Shown piece by piece: positions 44,241 to 53,398 of a stretch of DNA of 64,000 nt. Positions within the stretch are counted from its first letter, which is position 1. Each line of letters begins with the position of its first letter. A program made the translations under genes and the position numbers. Source of the stretch: an uncultured Lachnospiraceae bacterium (GTDB taxonomy: Bacteria > Bacillota > Clostridia > Lachnospirales > Lachnospiraceae); assembly GCA_900549665.1 (NCBI GenBank), contig URPH01000007.1, forward strand, positions 27,597 to 91,596. Direction: 5' to 3'. Below the pieces are notes generated by a model. It searched no databases, was not told where the DNA came from, and saw only the letters and a list, made by a program, of their open reading frames with translations.

Positions 44241-45620
44241 CTACATCTTAGCATGCACGCTGCGGCGGACAAAAAAGTAACAGACTGCCTGTAAAACAAT
44301 TGTAATGATCCAGGAGGCCGGATAGGAAATAAACAGAATTTTCAACGAGCGGTGCTGTGGAAAAATCCCATAGATCCATACAATTCTCGTGCCAACCGTT
44401 CCGATAACAGAAAGGATCATCGGAACAGCCGAATGCCCCATCCCGCGAAGAGCTCCGGGGAACAGATCCATGATGCCGCACAAAAAATATGTCACGGTTG
44501 TATACAATAGGATTTCCATTCCACAGGCAATGACCGCATCATCCGTCGTATAGATTTTCAGGATTTCCGGTCCGAATACATAAGCGCATATGCCAAGCGT
44601 CAGCGCCGATACAACAGAGATCAGCATGCATTCCCACAAAACCCTGTCCATACGCTTCTTTTTACCGGCTCCCAGATTCTGGCTCGTAAAGCTCATGCAT
44701 GCCTGCGTGACGGAGTTGACGGAAACATATAAGAAACCAAAAATATTGTTGGCTGCCGTATATCCGGCCATGGCTATGGATCCGAAGGAATTGACCGATG
44801 ACTGCAGCAGTACATTGGAAAAATTGATGACCGTACTCTGGATGCCCGCCGGCAGTCCCACCTGTAAAATCTGCTTTACATATTCTTTTTTAATTGAGAG
44901 CTTTGAAAAACGCAGCTGATAACAGCTCTGCGTCAGGCACAGACACCGGAGCACCAGCACACAGGAAATGAGCTGTGAGATCACGGTTGCAATGGCAACG
45001 CCCGCCACACCCATGTCAAAAGCAATAACTAAAAACAGATTTAATAAGGCATTGACCGTTCCTGAAATCACCAGGAACAACAGTGGTCTCTTGGTATCTC
45101 CGACCGCGCGCAGGATTGCCGCACCATAGTTGTACAGCATAAAAAACGGCATTCCCACAAAATAGATCCGCATGTAAAGTGCTGATTGTCCGATCACATC
45201 CGCCGGCGTATCCATGAGCATAAGTGCATCCCGCGCAAAAAATACGCCTACAAATGCCATGACAATTCCGCTGACAAGCGCCATGGCAATCGCTGTGTGT
45301 ACCGTCTCCGACATTTCCTTTTCCCGTCCTGCCGCAAAAAAACGTGCCGCCAGCACATTGGCTCCCAGCGAAATTCCGATAAATAAATTGGTAAACACAT
45401 TGATAAGTGCTGTCGTGGATCCGACGGCCGCCAGAGCGCTGCTGCCCGTGAAACGTCCCACCACGATAATATCCACTGCATTAAATGCCAGCTGCAAAAT
45501 GCCGGACAGCATCAGTGGCAGCGAGAATGAAATCAGCTTGTCCATCAGGCTGCCGTTGCACATATCAATTTCGTATTTGTTTTTTCTGTTGTTTGTCCTG
45601 CTATATGTTTGATCTTTCAT
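44241..45620 (-). CDS. MATE-family efflux transporter
   Basis: 459 residues with twelve membrane helices in two halves. FSLPLMLSGILQLAFNAVDIIVVG is split over helix 1 and QLISCVLVLRCL and QVGLPAGIQSTVINFSN mark the second half. Cation-coupled drug or metabolite export. Starts at an ATG after an unusually long unstructured basic N-terminus. Confidence 0.88.
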   Translation of the reverse strand: MKDQTYSRTNNRKNKYEIDMCNGSLMDKLISFSLPLMLSGILQLAFNAVDIIVVGRFTGSSALAAVGSTTALINVFTNLFIGISLGANVLAARFFAAGREKEMSETVHTAIAMALVSGIVMAFVGVFFARDALMLMDTPADVIGQSALYMRIYFVGMPFFMLYNYGAAILRAVGDTKRPLLFLVISGTVNALLNLFLVIAFDMGVAGVAIATVISQLISCVLVLRCLCLTQSCYQLRFSKLSIKKEYVKQILQVGLPAGIQSTVINFSNVLLQSSVNSFGSIAMAGYTAANNIFGFLYVSVNSVTQACMSFTSQNLGAGKKKRMDRVLWECMLISVVSALTLGICAYVFGPEILKIYTTDDAVIACGMEILLYTTVTYFLCGIMDLFPGALRGMGHSAVPMILSVIGTVGTRIVWIYGIFPQHRSLKILFISYPASWIITIVLQAVCYFFVRRSVHAKM

Positions 45621-45657
45621 GAGTTTATCTTACTACTTGTCTATTTTTATCTTTCTT

Positions 45658-45738
45658 CTAATTGTTCTGCCATTTCTTCCAGACTTCCGGCCGTTATCCC
45701 AGTGTGGACTGCTTTCCATTTCTTACAACCGGTGTTTT
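45658..45738 (-). pseudogene. 3' fragment of an ArsC-family gene
   Basis: On the minus strand this reads KTPVVRNGKQSTLG*RPEVWKKW, matching the end of the intact ArsC-family gene at 50167 (KTPIVRNGKQSTMGYQPEVW) with a stop at the Tyr position. The 5' part is missing, and the break coincides with half of the dispersed palindrome at 45735-45750. Confidence 0.75.
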
Positions 45739-45750
45739 GACCCTGATATC
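45735..45750. repeat. Half copy of the dispersed palindromic repeat
   Basis: TTTTGACCCTGA followed by TATC matches the right half of copies A and B, and abuts the ArsC-family remnant. The remaining 303-base gap before the gene at 45924 shows only A/T-rich promoter-like sequence. Confidence 0.45.
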
Positions 45751-45923
45751 ATTTTACTATATTATAAGATATTTTTCGAGAATGTTGTTTAGCAACTTAT
45801 TTTTTTGCATATACTATGCAAAAGTAAAATATATAAAACAATTTTACCGTGTTTTTGTCTTGCGCGTAGAACAAAAATGCATTATAATTGTTTTGTATAA
45901 ATAAAATCAGGGAGAAATGCACT

Positions 45924-47195
45924 ATGAATAGAGATACTTTAAAACAGATTATGGTTGATCAGAAGGACATCTATTTAAATAATCCATTAATTTTCAGATA
46001 TTATCATTTGGAAATTAATGTAAACTATTGCTTTGTCGGTATTAGAAGAACCGGCAAGTCCTATATGATGTACCAGCAGATCAAAGCTCTATTGGATAGC
46101 GGCGTCTCATTATCTCAGATTGTCTATGTAAACTTCGAAGATGAACGTCTTTTGGAAATGACAGCAGATGACCTGAATGCGATTCTGGAAATCGGGTTGG
46201 AGATATCCGGAACCGGAAACAAGCCTTACCTGTTTCTCGATGAAATCCAGAACATTGACGGATGGGAAAAATTTGTACGCAGAATCGCAGACATGAAATA
46301 CAAAATAAGCATCACCGGAAGCAACAGTAAAATGCTCAGTAGCGAAATTGCATCTACATTGGGCGGTCGTTTCGTGATCATGAATATATATCCATATTCC
46401 TTTTCCGAATACCTGATCGCAAATGGCAGAGAAAAAAATTATCTCGACACCCTCAGCACAAGCGATAAGGCTGATGTGCTTGCACTATATGACGAGTATG
46501 TAACCTTCGGTGCCTTTCCGGAGCTGGTAGAGATCAAGAACAAACGCACCTTATTAAGCAGTATTTACCAGACCGTCTACCTCGGCGATATTATTACCAG
46601 AAATAAAATCACAAATGATTTCGCAATCAAACTTATTTTGAAGAAAATAGCCGAATCCATAACAAAACCATTATCTTTTAGCAGACTGACCAACATTGTC
46701 AAGAGCGCGGGAACTTCCCTCGGTAAGCAGACTGTAATAAACTATGTTGGATACATGATGGATTCCTATCTCATCTTTCCACTGGCAAATTATGCCGCTA
46801 AGCTTGTTGAAAAAGAGACCTCTCCTAAATATTACTTTATGGATACAGGCCTTGTCGGATTGATGCTGCTGGATTGTAAGTCGGTCCAGCTTGAAAATCT
46901 TGTTGCCATAGAGCTCATCAGGCGCTATGGATTGGAGAATGTATTTTATTTCGAAAACAATGTTGAAATTGATTTTTATGTTCCGACTCAAAAGCTTGCC
47001 ATCCAGGTAAGTCTCCAGGTGCTCGATGACATGGATACACGCGAACGCGAAACCAAAGCCTTTGTCAAACTTCATAACCTTATTCCTGATGCAAAGTGTC
47101 TCATTATTACCAATAGTGAAGAGGCTTCCTTGGAATGCGATGGGATTGCAATTTCTGTAGTGCCTGCGTGGAAGTGGTTATTGGATGTCACATAA
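45924..47195 (+). CDS. AAA ATPase with C-terminal DUF4143 domain
   Basis: About 423 residues from the ATG at 45924 (GGGAG 9 bases upstream). Walker A GIRRTGKS, Walker B YLFLDEIQN, sensor ITGSNSKML; the C-terminal DUF4143 part contains YYFMDTGLVGLMLL and NNVEIDFYVPTQKLAIQVS, a PD-(D/E)XK-like core with Asp and Gln instead of Lys. A widespread family with a poorly known role, often in accessory regions. Confidence 0.85.
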   Translation: MNRDTLKQIMVDQKDIYLNNPLIFRYYHLEINVNYCFVGIRRTGKSYMMYQQIKALLDSGVSLSQIVYVNFEDERLLEMTADDLNAILEIGLEISGTGNKPYLFLDEIQNIDGWEKFVRRIADMKYKISITGSNSKMLSSEIASTLGGRFVIMNIYPYSFSEYLIANGREKNYLDTLSTSDKADVLALYDEYVTFGAFPELVEIKNKRTLLSSIYQTVYLGDIITRNKITNDFAIKLILKKIAESITKPLSFSRLTNIVKSAGTSLGKQTVINYVGYMMDSYLIFPLANYAAKLVEKETSPKYYFMDTGLVGLMLLDCKSVQLENLVAIELIRRYGLENVFYFENNVEIDFYVPTQKLAIQVSLQVLDDMDTRERETKAFVKLHNLIPDAKCLIITNSEEASLECDGIAISVVPAWKWLLDVT

Positions 47196-47366
47196 CAGAC
47201 CGCCTCTTCATAAGTACTATTGTATATTTATATTTTCACACTATTTGTCTATTTATTTTTAGTTATTAACTTAATATATTATGTTCATCTTTGCCCAATT
47301 CCAATCCAAATTAAAACAGACCAGTTCCCTCTAATAAATCCTGTTTGTTTTACACCCTCATATAAA

Positions 47367-47390
47367 AAGAGAGCCGCGCAGCTCTCTTCT
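47367..47390. terminator. Bidirectional terminator between convergent genes
   Basis: AAGAGAGC (47367-47374) and GCTCTCTT (47381-47388) make the stem with flanking A and T/C runs. Confidence 0.65.
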
Positions 47391-47424
47391 CTATCTCAAT
47401 GTATTCAAACTTGTTTTTGATATA

Positions 47425-47982
47425 TTAATCTAAAAGTATAACCTCTTCCTTTTCTTCCCACTCATCGCCAACATAATAGGTTAAGTCTACAGAGTGTTCA
47501 TCGATTATTTGCGCATCTTTTATTATATATGACCCAACCGCCACATTCGGAAATGTATCAATAACTTCTTTATAAACTTTATCTTTGTCATATATGTCTC
47601 TTATTACAATTTTCAGTTGCTCATCTTCATAAATCCCATATACTACCAATTGTCCATTATATGCACTTATATTTTCAAAATTATCAGATACTCTATTTGT
47701 TTTTCCATTAATAAACTTCGTTATCCGTGAGTCTCCCTTTCCCGTTCTTATCAATATAGTATCTTTATCCACTTGCATAATAATAGGTTCTACCCCATAT
47801 GCGTTTTCATATATTCGTTTTCCCCATCTATTATTGACAGAAACATTATAGGTACCATTAACTTCCTCTACCGTATATGATATTTTATTGGATAGAAGCA
47901 TAAATATGGCAAATGCCATCAGGCAACATACTGCGATCAGGGTAACAACGATACCCTTTTTTGATATTATCTTTTTTAACAT
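47425..47982 (-). CDS. Membrane-anchored exported protein of unknown function
   Basis: 185 residues from MLKKIISKKGIVV (GGGGAG upstream). One N-terminal membrane helix (about residues 10-31), then an extracytoplasmic beta-rich domain (NGTYNVSVNNRWGKRIYENA). No recognised family. It lies before a convergent terminator. Confidence 0.65.
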   Translation of the reverse strand: MLKKIISKKGIVVTLIAVCCLMAFAIFMLLSNKISYTVEEVNGTYNVSVNNRWGKRIYENAYGVEPIIMQVDKDTILIRTGKGDSRITKFINGKTNRVSDNFENISAYNGQLVVYGIYEDEQLKIVIRDIYDKDKVYKEVIDTFPNVAVGSYIIKDAQIIDEHSVDLTYYVGDEWEEKEEVILLD

Positions 47983-48064
47983 GATTATCTCCCCACTTGA
48001 ATCCAATAAGAATACTATTTTGTTTTAACACTTACTTTCTTTCCGGAAAATGCAATTCCAAATT

Positions 48065-48457
48065 TCATATCGTCAGGTTGCCATCATTCTCTGCCCGTTT
48101 CTGCTCAAGAGCATTACTCATTTCACGGGACATACGGTTATAATAGCTCTCAGTTGGCTGATGCTTAGATATGTATCTTATCTGTTCCTGTTCTGCCTTG
48201 ATATCTACGCTTCCGGGAAGCTTACTTCCATGTAAAACCCTAAGTCCTTCTGCTGAAATATTGACCTTAACCACAGGATTATTCTTCCCAAGCTCAGTTT
48301 CATTATATCTAACAGGATTACTATTTTGTACCTTAGCCGAACCAAGCTTCCTGCGAACCGATTTCAGGTATTTCTGGCAGTTCTCCCGTTGCCTCAGCAT
48401 TTTCCGCAGCAGCTTCGGGATCATACTCGCCACCTTCCTCATCCCAGAGGGAATCAT
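48065..48457 (-). CDS. C-terminal partner of the DUF6033-type operon, unclear start
   Basis: The frame has 130 codons, but the first 43 or so overlap the preceding gene and look non-native. From VQNSNPVRYNETELG to ENDGNLTI it reads like real protein. No ATG with a ribosome binding site lies after the upstream stop at 48333. Either translation is reinitiated or frameshifted from the preceding gene, or the two were once one gene. The frame has EGLRVLHGSK and ISKHQPTESYYNRMSREM. Function unknown. Confidence 0.5.
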   Translation of the reverse strand: MIPSGMRKVASMIPKLLRKMLRQRENCQKYLKSVRRKLGSAKVQNSNPVRYNETELGKNNPVVKVNISAEGLRVLHGSKLPGSVDIKAEQEQIRYISKHQPTESYYNRMSREMSNALEQKRAENDGNLTI

Positions 48458-48908
48458 AATCTTTCGCCTTATGATTCTTCATCTGCTTCATCATGGCCTG
48501 CGCCTGTTTTGCAGCGGCGTATAGTTTATCGTTTGCTTCCTGAAGCTTCTTCTCATCAGAATATGGAACATTATCGCCTCTGGACATCCTCATGGCAGTA
48601 GTCATGATCTTGCCCATAGTAGCTGCATATCCCGTTTCGGGATCGGACTGCTGTCTTGCGACCTCTGCGTTCCATGCTGCGGCATACTGTTCCATCAGTC
48701 CATCAAGTACTTTCTGGTTTTTCTTAAACTCTTCGTCCGATGCTTCCACGGAAAGCTGTAAAGTTGCCGTTTCTTCCTCGAACTTTTTATCTCCTGTCAG
48801 TTCAAACTTCTTTTGAGCCTCATCCCTCTGCTTTGCAAGGCTTCTGGTCTGATCTACAAGCACCTGACGGTATTCTCTGTATTTAGGGATAACTTCGCCT
48901 AACTTCAT
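48333..48908 (-). CDS. Coiled-coil protein of the DUF6033-type operon
   Basis: 191 residues from MKLGEVIPKYREYRQVL (ATG 48908 with AGGGGG 8 bases upstream; further starts at 48917 overlap the previous gene). Helical, Lys/Glu/Gln-rich, with an acidic C-terminal half (DEEGGEYDPEAAAENAEA). Unknown function. It overlaps the DUF6033-type gene's end. Confidence 0.7.
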   Translation of the reverse strand: MKLGEVIPKYREYRQVLVDQTRSLAKQRDEAQKKFELTGDKKFEEETATLQLSVEASDEEFKKNQKVLDGLMEQYAAAWNAEVARQQSDPETGYAATMGKIMTTAMRMSRGDNVPYSDEKKLQEANDKLYAAAKQAQAMMKQMKNHKAKDYDSLWDEEGGEYDPEAAAENAEATGELPEIPEIGSQEAWFG

Positions 48909-48913
48909 AATCA

Positions 48914-49831
48914 TCACCCCCTGAAATCGACATGACCGCCGACCATTCGCTCGGAGGCTGTCATAACTCTGTTTGCTGCACTGTCATAGGAATAGCTTTG
49001 TACCTTTGAAAGCAGTTCATCCGCAGAATCAGCTTCAATGGTCACATATTCTTTTCCGTAGACTTCCACAACCTTATCGTGTATCTTCTTTTCTATCTCA
49101 GGTGGAATCTCGTCATTATCGGAATCTGCTTTTTCAGCTCTCTTTTCCCTTAATTTCTCTAGCCGCTCCTGGCGTTCCTTCTTCTCAGCCTTCTTGTGTT
49201 CTCTGGCTTTCTGCTCTTTCTTCTCAGCTGCCTTCTTTTCTATGCGCTTTTTCTGCAGATCCTGAGATTTCTCTACTGTGGCAAAGAAGCTTTCCTTGCC
49301 ATTGGAATCTACAGACATACCAAAGTTCTTTACGCTTGCTCCGCTGCTTGTAAGGCTGTTCTTTGCCTCAGCCATCTTTGTCTGAGACATGGCGATGATC
49401 CCCTCATATTTCTTTCTGAAGGACGCATCCGTAGCCATGCGTTCAAGCTTTTCCTCGTCAATGAGGACAACCATCTTTTTTGCATTGCCATAAGCCGCAG
49501 CATTCGCCTGAACCTGGGCTTTCATATCCTTGCTGACAGCAATAAACTCCATGTTATGGAACTTTCCCTTTAGCTGGTTATAATAATCTTTTGCCTTATC
49601 GGAAAGCTTAACATCACCGATGATATTCCCGTATTCTATTGTCCTTGGTACGAGGGAGCTTTTTGTGTCGATAGGAGTAAAGCCTTTGGTTTCAACTTTA
49701 GAAGCTTGGCTCTCCTTAGAAGAACTGCTTGACGCAACTTTAGAAGAAGTCGATTCGTATGTACGCTCCGACCCTTTATTTATCTGATCTGCCTGCCTAT
49801 ATGCAGAAATAACACCACTGATACCTGCCAT
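48914..49831 (-). CDS. DUF6033-type protein
   Basis: 305 residues: MAGISGVISAYRQADQINKG, a Ser-rich linker, then YGNIIGDVKLSDKAKDYYNQ and VLIDEEKLERMATDASFRKKYEG, and a Lys/Glu-rich coiled coil (KKAEKKERQERLEKLREKRA). I believe it belongs to the Lachnospiraceae family DUF6033. AAGGAGG precedes the ATG. It is first in a three-gene run and has a sigma-28-like promoter. The unstructured N-terminus resembles that of secreted flagellar proteins, so export through the flagellum is possible but unproved. Confidence 0.65.
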   Translation of the reverse strand: MAGISGVISAYRQADQINKGSERTYESTSSKVASSSSSKESQASKVETKGFTPIDTKSSLVPRTIEYGNIIGDVKLSDKAKDYYNQLKGKFHNMEFIAVSKDMKAQVQANAAAYGNAKKMVVLIDEEKLERMATDASFRKKYEGIIAMSQTKMAEAKNSLTSSGASVKNFGMSVDSNGKESFFATVEKSQDLQKKRIEKKAAEKKEQKAREHKKAEKKERQERLEKLREKRAEKADSDNDEIPPEIEKKIHDKVVEVYGKEYVTIEADSADELLSKVQSYSYDSAANRVMTASERMVGGHVDFRG

Positions 49832-49909
49832 ATCGCTCTACCTCCTTGTAGATAAACACTGAAATCCGTTTCAATGCATAAAAAACAGTTATAGTTATCT
49901 TCTATCTAT

Positions 49910-49936
49910 TTATCGGAGGGTGAGCTACAAAAATTA
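49910..49936 (-). promoter_or_regulatory. Sigma-28-like promoter before the DUF6033-type operon
   Basis: TAAT (49933-49936), 16 bases, CCGATAA (49910-49916) on the minus strand, the same spacing as at flgM. Confidence 0.5.
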
Positions 49937-49982
49937 ACCTCCCCCAAAAAATTTCCGGGGCTTTTTAAAAAGAATTATCATT

Positions 49983-50165
49983 TTACCTTATCCAATCCCA
50001 TGCATCACCTGTAAAAGTAAGGTCAGCAATACCTGCAAGAAAGATATTGTAACCAGTCATACTATGAGTACGATTATCTAAGCGATATCTCCACACATTA
50101 GATCTTGGTTGTACTGATTTAATTGTTCCCTGAAAGGATACCTTCCTCTGTTCCTGCTCACGCAT
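49983..50165 (-). CDS. Small protein of unknown function
   Basis: 60 residues from MREQEQRKVSFQGTIK (ATG at 50165, GGATGGAGC upstream), overlapping or touching the ArsC-family stop. It has no recognisable domain; WRYRLDNRTHSMTGYNIFLA suggests a small beta fold. It may be a fragment. Confidence 0.45.
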   Translation of the reverse strand: MREQEQRKVSFQGTIKSVQPRSNVWRYRLDNRTHSMTGYNIFLAGIADLTFTGDAWDWIR

Positions 50166-50166
50166 A

Positions 50167-50508
50167 TCAGCTCCATCCCTTCCAAACCTCAGGTTGATAT
50201 CCCATGGTAGACTGCTTTCCATTTCTAACAATCGGAGTTTTAATTACAGAAGGATTCTCCAAAATCTTCTCTAATTTATCCTCATCTGCAATATACTTAA
50301 TAAGCGCAAGGGTATCCTGATCCTTTCCATCCCAATTAATCATGTTCTCTATTCCGCCATTAGCCCGAGCAACTGATGTAAACTCACCCTTACTCATTCC
50401 TTTTTCTTTCATATCTATAAACTGATACTTAATGCCGCGCTCCTTGAAAAAACGCTCAGCTTTCTTCGTATCATTGCACTTCTTCGTGCCAAAGATTTGT
50501 ATATTCAT
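50167..50508 (-). CDS. ArsC/Spx-family protein
   Basis: 113 residues with a thioredoxin-like fold: MNIQIFGTKKCNDTKKAERF, catalytic-type Cys11 (CNDT rather than CxxC of Spx), NWDGKDQDTLAL, SVIKTPIVRNGKQSTMGYQP. Similar to arsenate reductase ArsC or regulators such as Spx; with a single Cys here it is more like ArsC. A damaged relative occurs at 45658-45738. It overlaps the upstream gene by four bases. Confidence 0.8.
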   Translation of the reverse strand: MNIQIFGTKKCNDTKKAERFFKERGIKYQFIDMKEKGMSKGEFTSVARANGGIENMINWDGKDQDTLALIKYIADEDKLEKILENPSVIKTPIVRNGKQSTMGYQPEVWKGWS

Positions 50509-51236
50509 TTCAGCACCTTCCTTATCTGCTTATCAGTAGCAATCGGATAAATCTCATGCATATGCCCTACAATTCTTTCCCAGGATACTTTAGGATCTTC
50601 CTTATACGAAGCAGTCACTGTATCATATCCCCATAAATGCTCCGGAGCACAATATACCGCTACATTCCAGCCATACTCCTGCCCCTTTTTATTCTTGCGT
50701 TTTCTAAAATCAGAATTGCAAAGATATAGCTGCATCATTAGAGTGGTGACAGCTCCATCGAAACCTTTCTCTCCATCTTTTCCAAATCCAGCCATTACCT
50801 TCAGCTGATTGGAAAGAATTTCTGAATCTACCTTATCCTCTATAAAATTATCCATTATCTTTTTGTGTTTCCGCGGTGCCTTACAATCCTCATAGAGAGC
50901 ATCGAAGTCATAACCATCCCTACGGTAATTTGCAAATACCGGCAACCATTCCACCGAAATAAATCCAGCCTTCTTGTTAAAGAATTTGCCATATGCCACC
51001 TTACCGCTTCTAGCGATAATTTCTCGCCACATCCACGGATCCACTTTTGGATCTTCGCACCACCAATACTCAGGAACTGTCCGCTCCTCAAGTGAAAATC
51101 CCGGAATCTCATTCTTAAAAAGCGGCAGGAATCCTACTTTATTGATATATTCAATTGCTTCGTCTACTGTATGAATACACTCCGGATCATCCCAGTCTAC
51201 ACCATACATTATCCATGTACCGCTTTCGTTACCCAT
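50505..51236 (-). CDS. AlkZ-related protein
   Basis: 243 residues. WWCEDPKVDPWMWREIIARS and GKVAYGKFFNKKAGFISVEW resemble the AlkZ-related family seen in Lachnospiraceae (winged-helix, DNA-glycosylase-like relatives). The assignment is from memory of the pattern. Aromatic-rich, no membrane segment. Coupled to the ArsC-family gene. Confidence 0.45.
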   Translation of the reverse strand: MGNESGTWIMYGVDWDDPECIHTVDEAIEYINKVGFLPLFKNEIPGFSLEERTVPEYWWCEDPKVDPWMWREIIARSGKVAYGKFFNKKAGFISVEWLPVFANYRRDGYDFDALYEDCKAPRKHKKIMDNFIEDKVDSEILSNQLKVMAGFGKDGEKGFDGAVTTLMMQLYLCNSDFRKRKNKKGQEYGWNVAVYCAPEHLWGYDTVTASYKEDPKVSWERIVGHMHEIYPIATDKQIRKVLK

Positions 51237-51247
51237 ATCATCAGTTC

Positions 51248-51613
51248 CTAATTCACCAGAGTTCCAACCTCGATAAGATTTCCATCCGGATCATAAAACC
51301 GGACAACCTTCTGTCCCCATGAATGCTCCATCAACTCATTAACATACTCTATTTCAAAGTCCGATCCTTCCAACTTTTTAACAAAACCTTCTATGTCAGG
51401 TTCCTCAAAATAAAGCTCTGTCATATTATTCTTTGGAATCAACTCCTTGTCCAAGAACCGCTGCCATATCTTTGCATCCTGTAGTACCAATCCCTCAGAC
51501 ATAATCACATTGCCGTCCTGATCCAGGATTACCTGCAAACCAAATATTTCTTTATAAAATCTGATTGCTCTATCCATATCATTAACAGCAATCAGAACAT
51601 TTCTAAGTCGCAT
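51248..51613 (-). CDS. VOC-family (glyoxalase-like) protein
   Basis: 121 residues from MRLRNVLIAVNDMDRAIRFY (ATG 51613, GAGG upstream; the frame extends further upstream but into the HNH gene). Second half has WGQKVVRFYDPDGNLIEVG, with the Glu ligand. Substrate unknown. It overlaps the end of the HNH gene by a few bases. Confidence 0.8.
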   Translation of the reverse strand: MRLRNVLIAVNDMDRAIRFYKEIFGLQVILDQDGNVIMSEGLVLQDAKIWQRFLDKELIPKNNMTELYFEEPDIEGFVKKLEGSDFEIEYVNELMEHSWGQKVVRFYDPDGNLIEVGTLVN

Positions 51614-51617
51614 ATTA

Positions 51618-52796
51618 TCAACCTCTATTCCAAACCTCATATCCCTGTCTTCTGGCAGAATCATACACTGGCTGCATATTCTTCTGCAGGATATTAAAAA
51701 ACTCTTCTTCACTATTGCCCTTACGATATAATTCCTGTCCTGCCCAGATGGAATGCAGATTATCCCTATAGCAAGACTCATATAGTTTCCTAATACCCTT
51801 CTTCTCATGAATCAGCTGATACATAATAAACTGATTCTTAGCAAACCGGATAAAGAACGGTTCCCACTTAGGAAGCCGGTTGCTCTTAGATGAATTCAGA
51901 GAAGAATCCATTGGCATCAGATTCCACAGCTCATCATTCATGACAAATGACCATGGAATAAAATGGTCTATATCATATTGTTTTGAAGTGACCGGCTCAT
52001 CTGTAAATACATCCCTAATTTCACTAACATCCAGAATGCCTTCCCAGAGCTTACGAACATTATTCAGCTTACGCATCTTTTCATCCATTGGAGCCAGCTT
52101 GTAAATCAATCCAGGAACTTCAGGATTATTGTTCTGTAACCATTTCACCTTCTCATACTGTATCCACCCCAAAATCGATACCGTCTGATCCTGAATCATT
52201 TCTACCCATGCGTCCTGGAAATAAACCTTTTTCTTAAGCTTACTTTCCTCACCCAGCGTATATGGCAATAAAACAGTATCACGATTTATTCTCTCTATGT
52301 ATGCAGTCATTCTGCGAATACTTCCCCAGTCTGCCGTCTCACTACTTTTATTAAAGAATCCTGCCAGCGCTCTATATGGGACCATGTTAGTAAGCTGTTC
52401 TTTATAAGCCTTTAACTCAGAATTATGCTCAGCAATTGCGTTCCTTATTTCAACCTTAGACACATTCGCCGGCAAATCTGAAAGTTCAGCAAGAAGCAAT
52501 ACCGCTCTTTCCAGACCGTCTCTTACCTGACCATCCAATTGCATTCCACTTAAATGGACATGGAATTCCCTTACCGAGTACCAGGCATTACAAATCATCT
52601 CGTCAATAATTGCATCAAAGGTTGTTTCCCTTATGCCCTCGGATATCAGCTGTACAATTGCTTCCAGCCAATAAAACTTATAGCAGTAAGAAGGATCCTT
52701 CATCATCAGAGAAAATGACTCAATATCCAGCGTATTATAATATTTTCCATCAATCGTTAATGAATATCCGACTTTCGCAAAATCAGATTCAGCCAC
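51618..52796 (-). CDS. HNH endonuclease domain protein
   Basis: 392 residues. The C-terminal third carries the HNH motif YDIDHFIPWSFV ... LWNLMPMDSSLNSSKS; the first 200 residues are helical and aromatic-rich. GTG start at 52796 with GAGG close by, overlapping the methyltransferase gene end by 40 bases. Likely nicks or cuts DNA, but substrate and context are unknown. Confidence 0.7.
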   Translation of the reverse strand: MAESDFAKVGYSLTIDGKYYNTLDIESFSLMMKDPSYCYKFYWLEAIVQLISEGIRETTFDAIIDEMICNAWYSVREFHVHLSGMQLDGQVRDGLERAVLLLAELSDLPANVSKVEIRNAIAEHNSELKAYKEQLTNMVPYRALAGFFNKSSETADWGSIRRMTAYIERINRDTVLLPYTLGEESKLKKKVYFQDAWVEMIQDQTVSILGWIQYEKVKWLQNNNPEVPGLIYKLAPMDEKMRKLNNVRKLWEGILDVSEIRDVFTDEPVTSKQYDIDHFIPWSFVMNDELWNLMPMDSSLNSSKSNRLPKWEPFFIRFAKNQFIMYQLIHEKKGIRKLYESCYRDNLHSIWAGQELYRKGNSEEEFFNILQKNMQPVYDSARRQGYEVWNRG

Positions 52797-53353
52797 TTTT
52801 CCTCACCCCTTCCGGGTCTTACATCACCTGTAATCCAGTATTCTTCTATCTGCAGTTCGGGCACTCTCTGTAGGTACTCTCCAAACGTTTCAATCGTAAA
52901 ATCCGTAAAGTATCTGCCATTACGTTCTCCCTCATAATTACCATACTTGAAGGAAGTATAAATCACACCACTATCCTTTAAAGCAACTGCCATCTTCTTT
53001 AATACGTCAAATAAAGCCTCTTTAGATAAATGCAATATAGACGAACACGCCCAAATACCATCATACTTCTGTACATCAGCAAGTTCCTCAAATAGCATGC
53101 ATTTAACATCTATCCCGGTATAATCGCCAGCAATTTTGCAAAGTTCTTCTGAACCATCTGTGGCATCCACCTGACAACCATTCTCAAAAAAATACTTTGC
53201 ATCACGTCCGGAACCACATCCAAAATCCAAAATATATGCACCTGCTGACAGCTTTGACAGAAATCTATCCTGCGTCTGCTTAAAATCCACAGAGAGAGTT
53301 CCCTGAACAAACTGATTTGCATTTTTGTTGTAGTATTTCAATGTATTGTCCAT
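52757..53353 (-). CDS. Class I SAM-dependent methyltransferase
   Basis: 198 residues with motif I ILDFGCGSGRDAKYF and DGIWACSSILHL (motif IV region). It has no DPPY or NPPY DNA-methyltransferase motif and so is probably a small-molecule, protein or RNA methyltransferase (TehB-like). Overlaps the HNH gene, probably cotranscribed. Confidence 0.75.
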   Translation of the reverse strand: MDNTLKYYNKNANQFVQGTLSVDFKQTQDRFLSKLSAGAYILDFGCGSGRDAKYFFENGCQVDATDGSEELCKIAGDYTGIDVKCMLFEELADVQKYDGIWACSSILHLSKEALFDVLKKMAVALKDSGVIYTSFKYGNYEGERNGRYFTDFTIETFGEYLQRVPELQIEEYWITGDVRPGRGEEKWLNLILRKSDIH

Positions 53354-53398
53354 AGAACCTTCTTTCTCGCAGTTGTCAGGATTTCCCCAACCCTTTTT

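Noticed and set aside
51618..53353. Restriction-modification pair
   Set aside because: The methyltransferase has no DNA-methyltransferase motif IV, so it cannot be assigned to protect DNA.
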